DNA of 64,000 bases from Panagrolaimus kolymaensis (GCA_028622995.1 JAJQJQ010000027.1:186001-250000); one strand, 5' to 3'. Shown: positions 1 to 14,500, counted from the stretch's first letter. Made by a program: numbers and translations. Notes: generated by a model not told the origin, from the letters alone.

Positions 1-3000
1 ACTCTTCCATCGAGATTTTTATCTTTACTTAAATCCATCGTAGTTGAAACTCCATCCGAGGATGAATTAGCTTCAATTTATTCGTGTTATTTAACACCCA
101 TTTTGGAAGAAACAATTGGAAGTCAAGCAAGAATTGAAGGTCTCGCGGCTTCCATGGTTCGAGTATTTGAACAAATAAAACAAATTTTTCGAGCTAGCGA
201 TCAAGTTCATTATGCTTTTTCACCATTGGATTTAACGACATGGGTGGTTTCACTTATGAGATATTCATTTTCAAGTAAGTTTTTTAATTAAAATATTTTT
301 TGTGGTCTAAAATTGCGCTAAAAAAATAATCATTCTTTAAATTTCTTTTTACTATAGTAAATTTTTAAAATATTCAAAAATCTAAAAATAATCTAAAACC
401 TACGTCAAAAAAAGTCAAGCAATCGGTTTTTTCTTTGAACTGACAGAGAAAAAAAAATTTGTTTCAGAAAACAATGCCAATGATGAATTAAATAATGCTG
501 TGGTTTATGAAGCATGTCGAATATTTAAAGATAAATTAATAAATTCTGATCATAAAATGAGATTTGATCAAATTTTATCTGAAGTTTTTAGTTTTAAAAC
601 TGGAGGTAATTTTTTTTCGAGCCAAATTCAAAAAGAAAAAAATATGCATATTTTTTAGATCGAATTTATGCAACAAATTTGGGACCTTTTAATCCAACAA
701 ATTCCGTTGGAAAACCTTTGTCGCCCATAAATAAAGGAGATTATATTCAACAATTAGAAAAATCCATTAATCGATTTGGTTTGTTTTTCGACCACAAAAA
801 ATTTTTTATTTGAAAAATAATATTTTTCTAGAATTTGAAGTCTCTAATTTTGGCCAGCCGCTTCATAATGAACTTGTTGAATTATGTTTAATTTTGGATC
901 GACTCCTTACCAATCCTGGAGGCTCTGTGCTTCTTGCAGGAAAAGGAGGAATGGGAAGAAGAGCAGCAGTTTCGCTTGTGGCACACATGCATCAAATAAG
1001 AATATTTTATCCAAAAGTTTCAAGTTCATATGGAATTAAAAACTTTTCGAATGATTTAAAACAGGTAATAAATTATTGATTATTTTCCCTAAATTTTTAT
1101 TTAAATGTGTTCTGCAATAAAAATTAAGAAAAAATGATATTTATTATCGCGGCGACTCCCTAAAATTTATTATTGTTTAAAAAATAATTAAAAAACAGTA
1201 TTTTTTAAATTTAAACTCTTTTATTTTTTTACTCAATTAATTTTTCTTCATAATTTTAGGTTATGCAATGGGCTGCAGTGGATGGCGAACAAGTAGTTTT
1301 TATCATTGAAGATTTTCAACTTCTTCAAGAAACATTTATTCAATATTTAAACTCTATTCTCTCTGCGGGTCATGTGCCTGGTTTATTTTTGCCACAAGAA
1401 TTTGATCAATTTTCTGCTTCATTACGAAATTCAGCTTTGCAAGATAATTTTGATGGAGGATTACAAGATTATTTTGCTTATAGTAAGTTTCAGTCAAAAA
1501 TTAATGTTTTTAAATCTTTGAAAAACTTTTTTTAGAAGTCAAACAAAATTTGCATTTGGCTTTGATAATGGATATAGGAAAACCTGATTTTTCAACCATT
1601 TTAAGTGCAAACCCATCCCTTTATAAACATTGTTCATTAGTTTGGAAAGACATATGGCAGAGAGATACTTTGGGTCAAATAACTGAAATGACTTTAACCA
1701 AACAAAATATTGAATCCAAAAGTGATTTGATTGAAGCGGTAATAAGTTTATATGATATTTCACCGGATGAAATGAAAACCTCATCAAAATTTAAAGCATT
1801 TATAAATAATTTCGTTGGAATTTATATTAAAAAACGTGAAACTGTTCGTTCTCGATTGAATCGATTAAAAGCAGGCGTTGATAAACTCACAGAAACTCGA
1901 GATGCGGTGGCAAAAATGCAGAAAAAAGCTGCAAAGAAATCAAAATTATTAGCTGAAAAGCAAGCAGACGCTGATAAAGCTTTAGCGGAAATTACTCAAT
2001 CCATGACGGGTGCAACCGATCAAAAAACAGATATGGAACAACTTAAACTTGAGAGAGAAAAAGAAAATATTAAAATTGAAGAACAAAAAAAATTGATTGA
2101 TGAACAACTTAAAGAGGTGGAACCATTAATTCAAGAAGCTCGAGAAGCCGTGGGTTCAATTAAATCTGAAGCTTTATCTGAAATAAGATCTTTACGAGCT
2201 CCACCTGAAGCTATTCGAGATATCCTTCAAGCTGTATTATTATTTATGGGAATTTTAGATACTTCATGGGAAGCAATGAGAAAATTTTTAGCTAAAAGTG
2301 GTGTAAAAGATGAAATAATTAATTTTGATGCTCGAAGAATTACCCCAGAAGTTGGAAAGAAAGTTAGCGCTTTATTGAAACAAAAAGGAGCTTCATTCGA
2401 CCCGAAAGTAAGATTCCATTTTTTTATTTTTTTTATAGAACAATTTCCTTTATGAAATTTATTTTAAAAAAAATAAAAACGAATGTTTTAATGTTTGTGT
2501 CTCAAACGAAAAATTAAAATACCATACCTCAAAATTGTATTAGAGAAAATTTCAAAGGATGTGTTTTCGAAAAGTTTTTATCGATGCCTAAAAATAAATC
2601 GTTTTTAGAATGCAAAAAGAGCTTCAGCAGCTGCTGCTCCATTAGCTGCTTGGGTTCAAGCAAATCTCCAATATTCATCAATCATAGAAAAAATTGCTCC
2701 ATTAGAAAATGAAAAAAATGTTTTAGTCAAGTAACAATTTTTTTAATAATTTTTTTTTTCAAATTTTAGCAAAAATTTATAGAAATTTGGAAAAAGCTGA
2801 AAAACACATGGATCAACTTTCAAAGGGTCTAAAAACGATCGATAAAAAAGTTGATAGTTTAAAATCAAATTTTGAAGTTTTAATGAAAGAAGCTACACAA
2901 ATTAAAATTGATTTGGATAAAGAACAAGCTACAATTGCAGTTGCAGGAACATTAGTGGATCGATTGGGTGGTGAATTTGTTCGATGGCAAGAACAGATGC

Positions 3001-6000
3001 AAACTCTTCAACAAGAACTCGATCAAGTAAGTTTCTGGCGAGAAATGCCATATCAGTTTTAAAATTATTTTCTTCTAGATGGAACGTTGCTGCCTTCTTT
3101 CCGCTGCATTCGTCACTTTTCTCGGTCTCTCCACCGAAGATGAAAGGGAACGAATAATTTCACAATGGATTAAAGAAGCTCATCTTCCATCTGATTTTGA
3201 TGTGGTGAAATTCCTTACCACCGAAACCGATCAATTAAATTGGAAAAATAAGGGATTGCCTGCCTCCCAAATTTCAATAGAAAATACAACCATGATTTTT
3301 AATTCCATTCAAACTCCTTTCATCATAGATCCAACGGGGAAAATTTCAATATTTATGTTAAATTATTTAAAAGAAATAAATGCAAAAAATTCTTCCATTG
3401 AATTACTTAATGGAAGTCAAAATGATTTAATTACTCAAATAGAATTGGGTGTTCGATTTGGAAAAATTATTGTCATCGATGATATTTTAGAAATTGACCC
3501 GGCCATTTCGGCTTTATTGAGAAAAGATTTCTCTTCACAAGGCCCTCGACAAGTTGTGCAATTGGGAGATAAATCTATAGATTTAAATGAAAATTTTAAA
3601 TTATTTTTATGTTCAAAAAATGAACAAATTAAACTTCAAAGTTTAGTGAAAGATAGTGTAACGGAAGTTAATTTTTCTACCACTAAATCTGGATTGGCCT
3701 CACAACTTTTATCGATGGCAATAGGAATTGAAAAGCCTGAATTGGAAATTAAATCAAGTGAATTAAATTCGCAAGCAGAAACCATGAAATTGCAATTGGA
3801 TGAATTGGAACAAATTTTGCTTAATGTAAGTTTTTCAAGGATTTCTTTGGCGGATAAACAAAACCAATTTAAATTGTCGCCCATGAATGTGTTAAATTTA
3901 ATTTTCAGGAGCTCGTTAATTCTGAAGGTTCACTTCTTGAAAACACTCAACTTTTGGATTCGCTAAATAAAAGTAAAGAAAATGCAGAAAAAATTTCTTC
4001 ATCCCTCGCTGAATCAGAAATCCTTCATAAACAATTGGAAGAGCAGCGATCAGTATATTTACCATTTTCTCAACGAAGTGCACAATTATATTTTGTTATT
4101 TGTGATTTACATAAACATAATCACATGTATAATTTTAATGTCAATACTATATTTAAATTATTTCAAAAAGCTTTCGCTGAAAATAAGGTTTGATTTATAA
4201 AATTAATGGAATCTCGAAGCAAAATTTTTTTTACACCAAAAACAAATCTTTTTTTCTAAGATAAAAAATTACTTTTTTTTTAAAATAAATTTTAAAAATA
4301 TATATTTCAGAGCGACACAAATGTCAACGCTCGACTTGATTCCATTTATCGATCACTCCAAAAGAATGTTTTTGAATTTGTTTCAAGAGCTTTGTTTAAA
4401 GAAGATCGGCTTATGTTTGCTCTAAATTTTATTAAAGGCACTCAACCTATAGCGTTTGAAAAAAATGTAAGAATTTTTTTAATTTTAAATCCAAAGCAAA
4501 ATTATTTATTTTTTAGGAATGGGAATTATTTACTGGTTCATTAGTTACTGGAGCAAGTGGAGATGATTATTCTGTAAAATCAATTACTTGGCTTCCAGAA
4601 TCTCGAAAACCTGCAGTTTCTAAACTCCAAATCCATCTCCCTACTCTTTTCCATACTCTCTCATTGCAAGATCAAGGAACATGGAGTGAATTTAATAAAT
4701 CAGCGGAATGTGAAAAAACTTTTCCATCACAAATTGATTCAAAATTAACGGCATTTCAAAAAGTTATCGTTATTCAAGCTTTGAGACCTGATAGACTTTA
4801 TTCAGCGATGATAAATTTTGCTCAAAAAGCTTTATCCCTTTCTTCACTAAATCCACCACCATTAGATTTTCATGAAATTTTTGCTAAAGAAAGTTCTTCC
4901 AAAGAACCATTAATGATTTTAACCGGAGTTGGAGCGGATCCAACTCAAGAATTAACTGAATTATCCTTCAAAATAATTGGAAAAGATAAATTTTATGTTA
5001 TTGCGATGGGACAAGGCCAACAACAAAATGCAATAAATTTACTTAAAAAATGTATTGAAAATGGTGAATGGTTAATTTTGAGTAATTTGCATTTGGTTGT
5101 TTCATTTATACCTGAAATACAAAAAATTCTTTCAACAACAAATAAACCAAATGATAGTTTTCGACTTTGGTTAACCACGGAATCAGATAATCAATTTCCT
5201 GTGGTATTTCTTCAAGAATCCCTAAAAATGACTTATGAAGCCCCACCCGGAATTAAAAATAACCTCGAAAGAACTTATACCCAATGGAAAGAAGCTTCAT
5301 CCTCCACTGAAGTTAATCAAAATGTTGTTGGACCATTAATTCAGCAATCATTTTTCGTGCTTTCATGGTTGCACGCAATTTTACAAGAACGTCGTTCTTT
5401 CATTCCTGAAGGATGGCTGAAATTTTATGAATTTAGTAATTCTGATATTCGAACTGCTAAAACTATGATCGAAATTCAACTTACAAAATCTTCTAGTTCA
5501 CCCGATTGGGAATCAATTCGGGGATTAATTGAAAATGCAATTTATGGTGGACGAATAGAAAATATTTTGGATATTGGAGTTCTTCAAGCGTATTTATCCA
5601 AATATTTTAATTCTAAAATTATTAATGGTTCAAATGGAAATGAATTAGCTCCAAATATTTCCCTTCCAACTCCAAATTCTTTCAATGAAGCTTTGACCCA
5701 TATTCATCAAAGTATTCCAGCGAATGATCAACCAAAATTTTTTGGCCTTCCAGAAAATATTTTATTTTCATGGGAAATTTCACAAAGTTCTAAAACTATA
5801 GCCCAAATAAGAAATTTGTTAGTGGATGGGGGGACGAGTAAAGGATTTTCAAAAGAGGCGTGGAATTCGGTATTAAATCCAATTTTGGGTTTATGGAAAC
5901 GATTAAATCAAGGTTCCACTTTACATTCCATGGATTTGCCCAATGCTGTGTCATCCGATGATCCAATTGCAGAGGTTTTATCATTGGAATATGTTCATGC

Positions 6001-6944
6001 TGTAAGCTTAGTAAGTTTTTTTTGTAAATAAAAAAGGAAAAAAAGAAAAAATTAAAAATAAAGTTTTAAAGTGTGAGTCCTTGAAATGGAAAATATTTAG
6101 GCTAAAAAATAAAAAGTTTAACAGAGTTTATGAAACGAAGAACAAATACATTGATTTTTTTTTTCAGATGAAATCCATTCATTCTTCATTGACAATAATT
6201 AGCAAAGTTATCAAAGGCGTGTTACTTCCTGATGCAAAAACCATCGAAACTGCACAAGCTCTTATGATACATCAAGTAACTTTTTTTCCGCCTAAAATTC
6301 ACAAGTAAAAAATTATTTTCTAGACTCCACCATTATGGGATCAATTATGGCCGGGTCCAGCCGATCCCATCGCCTATCTAGAAACATTAGTTTATAAAGC
6401 AAAAGCCACACAAAATTTTGCGGAAAATCCAAATTCTAATTCAATTTTAAATGGGCCAATAAATCTTTTCAATCTTTTTCGACCATCCGTTCTTCTCAAT
6501 GCTTTTCGTCAATTGGTTGCAAGAAATAAAAAACAAAGCATGGATAATTTAAAATTTGTTAATTCATGGAAATCCAGTGATTTTTCAAGTGAAATGACTT
6601 TACAAATTTCTCCTTTACAAATTCAAGGAGCGATTTTTGATGGAACTTTGAGATCGGTTGCAGCAAATTCTGCGCCATTTTCTCATGCTCCAAATGTTTA
6701 TATTTCATTCGTGGAAATGGTCAGTAAAAAAATCATTTCGAAATCATAGAAAAATAAATTTTAAAATGTGTAAAAATTTCAGAATAAATCCGAGCCATAT
6801 GGAAAGGATGAAGCTGTGAGTGTTCCACTTTTTGGAGATACTCAAAGACAAGAATATATTTGTTCATTAAAAATTCCGTGTAATTCAAATGAAAAAAATT
6901 CATGGACTATCGCTAGTGTTGCATTATTTTTAACTAATACTTGA
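1..6944 (+). CDS. che-3: Cytoplasmic dynein-2 (IFT) heavy chain, 3' part of gene
   Basis: Motor half of the retrograde intraflagellar transport dynein that works in sensory cilia. The 5' part lies outside the window. Exons: 1-274, 468-605, 659-778, 832-1064, 1260-1482, 1536-2407, 2609-2730, 2783-3026, 3079-3825, 3909-4187, 4311-4466, 4517-6001, 6168-6275, 6324-6719, 6783-6944; all join in frame and give about 1,852 residues. In order: end of AAA3; AAA4 with a degenerate P-loop (AGKGGMGRR, about residue 215) and Walker-B-like FIIEDF; stalk coiled coil from about residue 430 with the microtubule-binding domain between the two arms; AAA5 with a degenerate loop (DPTGK); AAA6; and the C-terminal domain ending [11 protein letters not shown]. 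The C-terminus, the AAA4 sequence and the phrase LYFVI.DL...MY match DYNC2H1/CHE-3 rather than dynein-1. The donor of exon 14 is the less usual GTCAGT. The 3' end converges on the collagen gene 185 bp away. Confidence 0.93.
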
Positions 6945-7129
6945 TCTCCCAATATAATTATTTTGTTGTTTATTAATTATTTGTGTTAAAACTATTTTTT
7001 TTATAATAATACTAATCTATTTTTTATTGATAATTATCTCTCTTTCAATTGCGATACATTTCATATACAGACAGATAAAGGAAATAGGGAATGGAGGAAA
7101 ATAAAAATAAACATTTGATTTATTTTTTC

Positions 7130-8333
7130 TTAAGCTTTGCGGCTTGCAAGGAATCGTTTACGATATCCACCGCTACTTGGAGGAGGAGCAGATGCTGGAG
7201 CAGCGGCGCCATTATAACTTGCAGCATTGTTATTGCTTGATGCTGCAGCAGCGCCAGAATCATATGAGCTAACTTCCGCTGTTCGTGGTGGGCATGGACA
7301 ATAAGCGGCATCGGAGCCAGGAACTCCAGGGCCTCCAGCTTGTCCAGGTTGTCCATCGGATCCAGGTGCACCGGGATTTCCAGATGGGCCGGGTGGACCA
7401 GGTGGACCGGGAGGACCTAGAAAAATAATTTTAATGTATATTTTTTTAAGTTGGAAAGGAAGTATAAATTTCTTACCAGCTGGTGGAGCAGGTCCAGAGT
7501 TTCCAGGTTGACCAGCAGGTCCGGCAGGGCCAGGTGGACCTTTGGGTCCTGGAATAGGAGTGGATCGTTGTCCATTAGAACCGGGTTGTCCAGCAGGTCC
7601 GGGATTTCCAGGGGCACCAGGAGTACCAGCATCACCAGCAGGTCCAGCAGGGCCTGGTTGTCCAGGTGCACCAGGATGACCCATTGGTCCAGGTTGACCA
7701 TCAGGACCGGGAGGACCAGCAGGTCCTTAAACATATGAATTTATTTAAAAAAATCTTCTTGCTTTGAGACTTACCATCGGATCCAGGTGGACCAGAAGGA
7801 CCTGCAGGGCATGAAATGCAAGCTTGTTCTTGGCCATATCCAGGAGCAGCTGCAGCTCCATCTGATCCTGCTTGACCATCTTGTCCAGGAAGTCCATCTT
7901 CACCAGGAGTACCAGGGTTTCCAGCAGGGCCAGGTGGACCAGCAGGGCAATTATTAGGTTGTGGGCCACATTGACATCCACCTGCGCTTGAACCACTACC
8001 AGCTACTCCAGCATCATATTGACGTTTGACACGAAAAACGGATGCAAAAACATCAGAAGATTTTCCATTGGATGCGGGTCGTTGGAAAGCCATCATGCCT
8101 TGCCATGCATCATTTGCAATGTCCTATAAAAAATTTATCAATAAAGCCCTAAATTTACTTTTATTGCTTAAAGCTCATACCTTGAATTCATCCATTTCTC
8201 CGATAACTTCAGTGTACAAATTATTAATATCTTGGAAAATAAATCCAACCATAACTAATGAAGCACATATTACAGCTGCGCTTGAAGCAATAGCTAACCC
8301 AACTAAGGCTCGACTTCCAGTTGATGTCGACAT
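7130..8333 (-). CDS. Nematode cuticle collagen
   Basis: Secreted structural protein of the cuticle. Exons in transcript order: 8333-8181, 8123-7775, 7725-7477, 7416-7130, giving 345 residues. The N-terminus has the conserved nematode collagen layout: a hydrophobic segment at about residues 8-35 (membrane anchor/signal), the motif [15 protein letters not shown], then a furin-type site RVKR at residues 82-85. After it come [10 protein letters not shown], a first short Gly-X-Y block, CISC, and longer Gly-X-Y blocks with short interruptions. The C-terminus is non-collagenous, with CPCPPR, an Ala/Ser/Asn-rich stretch and [11 protein letters not shown]. The paired cysteines flanking the triple helix are typical of this family and form inter-chain disulfides. 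I do not assign a specific col/dpy/rol symbol. A TATA box lies 50 bp before the ATG. Confidence 0.93.
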
Positions 8334-8390
8334 TTTTAGTTAACAACAACTCCACTGAATTTTTTTAGCCTTCATTCCAAAGTTTTTATA
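8334..8390 (-). promoter_or_regulatory. Collagen core promoter with TATA box
   Basis: On the minus strand a TATAAAAA sequence covers 8390-8383, about 50 nt upstream of the collagen ATG at 8333. That leaves room for a start site near 8355 and a short leader. Nematode collagen genes are strongly expressed in moult-linked pulses and often have TATA promoters. Position and sequence are seen; promoter function is inferred. Confidence 0.55.
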
Positions 8391-9212
8391 CCCGTTTTGA
8401 CTCCCAACAAAAAAAAGTGGCAGAGATAAAATCTTTTTTAAAAGAAAAAATGCAGTTAATTAAAAGCTTGTAAAAATCTTAAAATCCGGTCTTTTTCTTG
8501 CATGAATATGCATGCGTCTTTGTGAGGGTGTAAAAAAAAACTCCTTTTTTCGGATTCCAGTCACTCACATAAGAAAAGAAAGGGTTTAAAAAAACAAGGT
8601 TTTATCGCCACCTAACATTGTCAAAAAATATCGTCGCTAAAAGAGAAGAAAAAAAAGTTGTTGAAGCAAAACATATTTTTTTATTATTTTGATTTTAGTT
8701 AGTTAGCTGTCAATTTTTGTTTAAATCATAAAAAATTTGAAGCGCATGAAAAACTTTTAAGGCAATAAAATAAATTTTTATGAGAAAAACATTTTTGCAA
8801 TTAAATTTGTTGCATTTTAAAGAATAATAACAGTCACACTTTTGTTCTAACTTTAAATTGATAAGATAAATTGTGTTTTTTTAAATACACTTCTTGTAAT
8901 AGGAAATTTTATTTTCATAACTATTTTACAACATCGCAATTTTTTAGTGATCGTAGCAACAAGAAAAAAACGGTTCAAAATCCTTTTAAGTGATTTATAA
9001 AACATTGAATACTTTGTTTGTTTTTTCTTTTCAAACCAACACACTTGATTTTTCAAGGAACGAGAAAAAAAGAAATTTTATTTAGCAATATCAAGCTTCA
9101 AACATTCGCCGCATAAACAATTCATAAATTTACAAACAAAAAAAATCCAAAAATTAGTTATATAAAACTTTATTGAAAAAACTTTTTTTTTCACAATCAT
9201 TCAATTAATTAG
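8391..9212. other. Intergenic stretch, no gene seen
   Basis: Upstream DNA of the collagen gene and downstream DNA of the chemoreceptor gene. AT-rich, with homopolymer A/T runs. The only open frame (8853-9056, minus) is low-complexity and lacks splice or homology support. Confidence 0.5.
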
Positions 9213-10454
9213 TTAGTTACTCATAATTGCAGTCATTTTAATTCGATCTTTAACTGTATTTCCAATATACGGCAAATCATTTTTAGTTGGTGTAAGTTTA
9301 GTTGCTCTATAAAATGGACGAAAAATAAATTTTCTATATGGTGCAATAACAAATAATGCAACAGCTGGATTAACCACGGGAGACCAAGAATTAAGGATAT
9401 CTGCATAAAAATACCACCATGGTTGAGGTAAATTTGATATTCGTCCAATTTGTATAGCTAAAATAGATAAACCACTTGTAAAAAATGGAATAATGGCTTG
9501 AAAGAGAATAACAATTTGAAGTTGATGTTGTTGATTTTGACCGGGTTTTTTAAAATGTTTAATTGATCGCACTTTTAAAGTCATTCGAATCGCCGCATAA
9601 ATAACTATTCCATAAGTTAAAAGAATAGTTAAAGGAGTGATTGATTGTGAAAAAGAAATAGCTTCAGTTATCATCACTCCAAACACAGGTAATGTTCCAT
9701 CAGCTTCAATCCAATCAGTATTATTAAAAAGTGCTGATAATGGTGCTTCAAGATAACGAGATTCCATTTCATTTTCAAGCATTAAAGTTGCATAAACAAA
9801 TGGTAAAGCTCCAGCAAGAATTATCAATGCAGTAAATGGAAGCCATGAAAGTTCATAATCATGACAAATTAAAAAATATCGATAAATAAAGCTAACTGCC
9901 GCAGTGGTAATATTAAAATTTATGAGAAAAGATAATATTGAAGCTAAAATACTCGTCCATGGTTGTGGTGGATGTGAAATGATTCCATCAACAATGTAAA
10001 AAAGAATTAACCTTCCATTATCAGGGCTAAAAAAAATTTTCGAGGTTCAAAAAATTGGATTAGTTTTTGTTTTGGTTTCTCAAACAATCGCTAAAGTTAG
10101 TTATTCTCAAAACTTTTCAGTTAAAGAAAAAACTTTAAAAAATTAGGCAAATTTCTCCAAAGTAAATTTTCTCAAAAATAAAAATAAAAAATCTTACGAT
10201 TTAGTTCCAATTGGTTGACACATGGTTAAGAAAAACATCAATGATAATGCCACATCAATCGAAATATGAAAAATAAAAACCTTTCGATAAGATTTTAATA
10301 AAGTTGTGGATCGTTTAGTTACGGTATAAGCAAGCAAAATATTTGCTGACATTGCAAATCCAAAACTTATACAACAATTTATAAATCCTATTTCTCTTTC
10401 AACTTCTGATAAACCTAATATTGTTCGATTTGCTTTTGGAATTGATACACTCAT
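9213..10454 (-). CDS. Seven-transmembrane chemoreceptor, Str superfamily (Srd-like)
   Basis: Probable chemosensory G-protein-coupled receptor. Two exons, 10454-10198 and 10026-9213, join in frame (AAA TC|C CCT) to give 356 residues. The ATG at 10454 is chosen because it leaves a short extracellular N-terminus before TM1; the frame is open further upstream without another ATG in the exon. TM1 begins IGFINCCISF and is followed by YRKVFIFHISIDVALSLMFF (TM2). Several further hydrophobic segments follow, and the last helix ends NPAVALFVIAPYRKFIF. An NP...PYR ending to TM7 with a short cytoplasmic tail is the hallmark of the Str/Srd/Srh/Sri receptors. The exact subfamily is uncertain. In C. elegans these are mostly expressed in amphid or phasmid neurons; expression here is not visible from sequence. 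Confidence 0.85.
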
Positions 10455-11599
10455 GTTAGGGGAATTTGAAAGGTAAACGAATGAAATTGTAAGCAGCAGC
10501 AAGTCAAAAAGAAAAAGAAAAGTGATGATGAAAAGAAAGAAAGCAAGTTTTTTCCAAGACAAAGAATAAGATGAAAAAATTACAACAAAATTATGGGTAT
10601 CAAGAAGCAAATTGACTCTAAAAGAGTCCAACCAAAGCTAATAATTTTCCAATGCATTTAAAGTTTTTTAGCAACTTGTCGTCTCATGATTAAAGTTAGA
10701 TCCTAATTATTATTTATCTTCCATTTGCACTTTTTATTTTTATTCGTAGCAGCAGCAACTGACTTCAACAATTTCAAAGCAATGATTATCCCTCATGATC
10801 GAGATAAAGGGTAAAAATTGAGGTTGTTAATAATTACAAATTATTTCTTAGAAGTGTTTGTTTTCAAAGTAAAATAGCAACAAAAAAAAGGTTTAGCGTC
10901 AAATAGTTGAACAACAACAAAAAACAATATTCCTTGCAATTAAGCACAAACAAAGTTCTTAAATATTTAATTAATGCTTTATAAAGTTTTGAAGCATAAT
11001 GAAAATAAAAGTTTGAAGTTCATTACAAAATTTAGTCAAACTTTGAAGAAAAAAAATTGCAAAATGTTTGAAATTTTTTATTATCAAATCTTCAAAAACA
11101 ATCTCGAAGCGAATCAGTGATTCCGAGAGAACCGTTCAAATTTGCAGCGGAGAAAAGAAAAAATTGTGTTTGATTTCATCAAAATTTTTTATTGGGTTTT
11201 TTTCTCTTCATTTTACATCCTTGCTAAAAATAAGTTTTTGATTTTTATTAAATCATAATCATTCCTCAAATACTAAGTTTTGAACATTTACTTTATATTC
11301 GATTCCTTCGATGAAACATCCATTCGTTTTTGACCTTTTTCATAAATGTGAACCCACATACCGTCTTTAGCTTTTGTCTAACACCACCTTTCTTTCTTTT
11401 TAATATTTGTATTTTTTGTGATTTAGCCAGCTTCATCAAATATGGGAATATTCCTCTTTTTGCAAAGCGTCTTTTATAAGTACCGATTTTCTTTTAATCC
11501 TATGCGTGTATCAATTTTACTTATTTAACGTGATTGTCATTACTTTTTGTCTATTTCATCATCCATAATTTTACATATTTTCAGGCTAACTTTTATGCA
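10455..11599. other. Divergent intergenic region, no gene seen
   Basis: About 1.1 kb between the divergently transcribed chemoreceptor and dynein-tail genes, so it should hold both promoters. A TTTTCAG acceptor ending at 11584, 15 bp before the dynein-tail ATG, could be a 5'-UTR or spliced-leader acceptor. No conserved element is recognised. Confidence 0.45.
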
Positions 11600-14500
11600 A
11601 TGAATGTGTTAGAAGTTTCTTCTGTAAATGCTTCGGCTGATGCTCCATTTAATGGTGCTAATTTTGTAAGTTTTTGTATTATGTAGTTTTTTTTCCATAT
11701 CAAGTTGTATTTTTTAGGCAACTGTTTCGCTTGAAACGTTCATGGATTATGTGGTCAATGTCGTTGATATGAATCTTGATGGGGTGGATAAAACTCAACT
11801 GACGTCTGCTTTGGAAACCACTTCTCAAATCATCCAAAAATTCATTTCTGAACCACAAGCTTCTGCTATCGTAGTAGAACAAAGCTGGATTCAAAGTATG
11901 CTTTCTTTTACATACTTCTCTGTTTTTATATCTCATATTTCAGATGGTGACACTGTCGATGATCTTCAAGCTACCTATGTTGTTCGTGGCGAAGTTGGAT
12001 ATCGAAGTGACAAAACTATCTGCATCGTCTTCTTCAAAACTGGTAGCGTTATTGAATCATCAACCAAAACTATCAAAAGTCAAGTTCGTCATATCTTGTA
12101 AGTTATACCTTTTTACTTTTTCTTTTATTATATGGCATTTTTAGAATTGATGAAAGCAACTTCTATGATTCTATTCCTGGTCACATTGGAAAGGTTATCG
12201 CGCAATTATTCAAGTCATTCGTAAAAGAATCTCGAAAAGGTGAACATGATGGAAACAAACTTGCTCCTTCAATTGAAAAGAACCTTGATGAAGTTGCTCT
12301 TCTTCATATGCAACAAAACATTGATATACCTGAAATTGACCTTGTTATTCATCCTAAAATTCAAGAAGTCATTAAGAATGCTGAGACTCAAGGAAGAAAG
12401 GCTACATATAAAGATCTTCACAACTTTGGTGATGACTTTTTTAGTCAACTTCAACAACATGTCAATCGCTGGATTGATGAAATTAAGAAGGTTACTCTTC
12501 TTGATCGCGATGCTGGATCTGGTACGGCTCTTCAAGAAGTTGCATTTTGGATGAACATGGATCAAGCTCTTCGTCGTATCAATGAAAAAGTAGCTAGCGA
12601 TCCTGTTGTGCTTATGCTTTTAGCGTTGAAAAAGGGAAATCGTTTTCATGCAGCAACTTCTTCTTCTTTTGATTCAAATACAAGTAAAAAATTTATTGTA
12701 TACAATCATATCTTTCATTTATTTTTATAGAACTCAAAGAAAAAACGCTCAAAGCTGCTGACTATTGTAATTTTCTCAAAGATCTCCAACTCAATGATAT
12801 GCTTTCTGCCTCAAACTTCGTTGAAATAAGTTCTCCACTTGTTCAAGTATTTAGTGGTCTTCGGAAGTCTAAGAATACCAAATATTCTCTGAATCGCTTG
12901 GTAAAATTTATTGAAACAATTTCTCGTGATGTTCATCAACAACTTATTAAAATCATTGGACCTCGTCGACTTCTTCATCTTCCTATTGCCGAATGTGATG
13001 CAATTATTCTTGAAGCTGAAAAAGTATTTGAAGTTTGGGAAAATGAATCTCAAAAAATCACAAGTATGATCCGTCAAGGTAAACAAAAACGTGAAGACAT
13101 GAAAGTTGCATCTCGCATTAACTTTCAACATTTACAACTTCGTAAACGTTTGGATGAAATTAAGAAATTCCGGAAGCAACATGAACAACTCAGAAGTGTA
13201 ATTACTCTCGTACTTCGAGGTCAACAAAACGATGGCAAAAGTGAACAACGTTTAGCTGAAGCTGGTACATTTGATCAAATGGAAAATGCTTACAATAGTG
13301 TCAAAGAAATTGATTACTTGGATGTTTCTGATGATGGTGAAGCTATATGGATTGCAATTAGTAAGCGTTATACTGAACAAATCAATCGAACTGAAAATCA
13401 ACTTGCATCCAAACTTCGAGATCAACTTGGTGGTGCTAAGAATGCTAATGAAATGTTTTCAATCTTTTCTCGATTTAATGCTTTACTCGTTCGTCCTCAC
13501 ATTCGTTCAGCAATTTCGGAATATCAAAAGATGTTGATTGATCGTGTCAAGGATGATATCACCCAACTTCAAACCAAATTGGAAAGACCTGTAGTCGAAA
13601 AAACTGCTTTAAAAGTTTCCGAAGCTCGTGACGTTCCTGAATTTAGCGCTTATGTATGTTGGATGCGATCAATTGAAAATCGTCTAAAAGATTATATGCA
13701 ACGCGTTGAAGATGTTCTTGGTAAAGAATGGGCACGCCACATTCAAGGTAAGTTAGTTCATTCTTTCTACTGTATAAGTAATTATTGAGATTTTACCATC
13801 TTTTAACAACTTAGAGCTTGTAAAATTTTAATATTTGATTATTTTATTTTAGGTAGAGAATTGAAAGAAATTTGTAATCGCTTCGTCAAGCGACTCGATA
13901 CTGATGCTTTGGTCAACGAATGGATTGAAAAGACTTCAAAACGAGAATGGATGTCAAATAAACCAATTCTCCAAATTGATCAACAACAAAAAGAAGGGAT
14001 ACTCAGCTTCAAAATTGATGTTAACTTTTCACCTGACATTATGGTTATTGCTAAAGAAGTTTGTATTTTAATTACTTATAATCCTTTATCATATAAGAGT
14101 TTTAGGTTCGCATGCTGAAAGCAATGAATATTCGCTTGCCATTCAGAATCCTCGTAATGGCTCAAGAAGCAACAGATATGCATCCTTATGCTATATCGCT
14201 TATGGAATCAGTTCATATGTACGAACATACCAATAAACTTGTTAACGACCGTGAAAATATTTCAATGTTGGTATCCACTTATCTCAAAACAGTTAATAAC
14301 CTTTTTGAAGATGTACGTTTTTAAAGTTCTTTGTTTATTATTTAAAATAAAACTATGTATTTTAGGGTATTGCTCTTACATGGAAATCTTATCGTATGGA
14401 TAACTATGTTTCAATAGTTTCTGATGCCGCAACAGCTTATCAAGAGAAAGCCAATGAACTTATTGATGTTATTGATAAACTCGAAGAAGAGCTTGCCAGC

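Noticed and set aside
7451..7738. Open frame antisense to collagen exon 3, Arg/Ser/Thr-rich
   Set aside because: It is the mirror of Gly-X-Y codons; the spliced minus-strand collagen explains it fully.
13748..13852. Possible frame break in the dynein-tail gene at the longer intron 5
   Set aside because: Donor GTAAGT and acceptor TTTTAG join CAA G|GT AGA in frame, so the gene is intact here.
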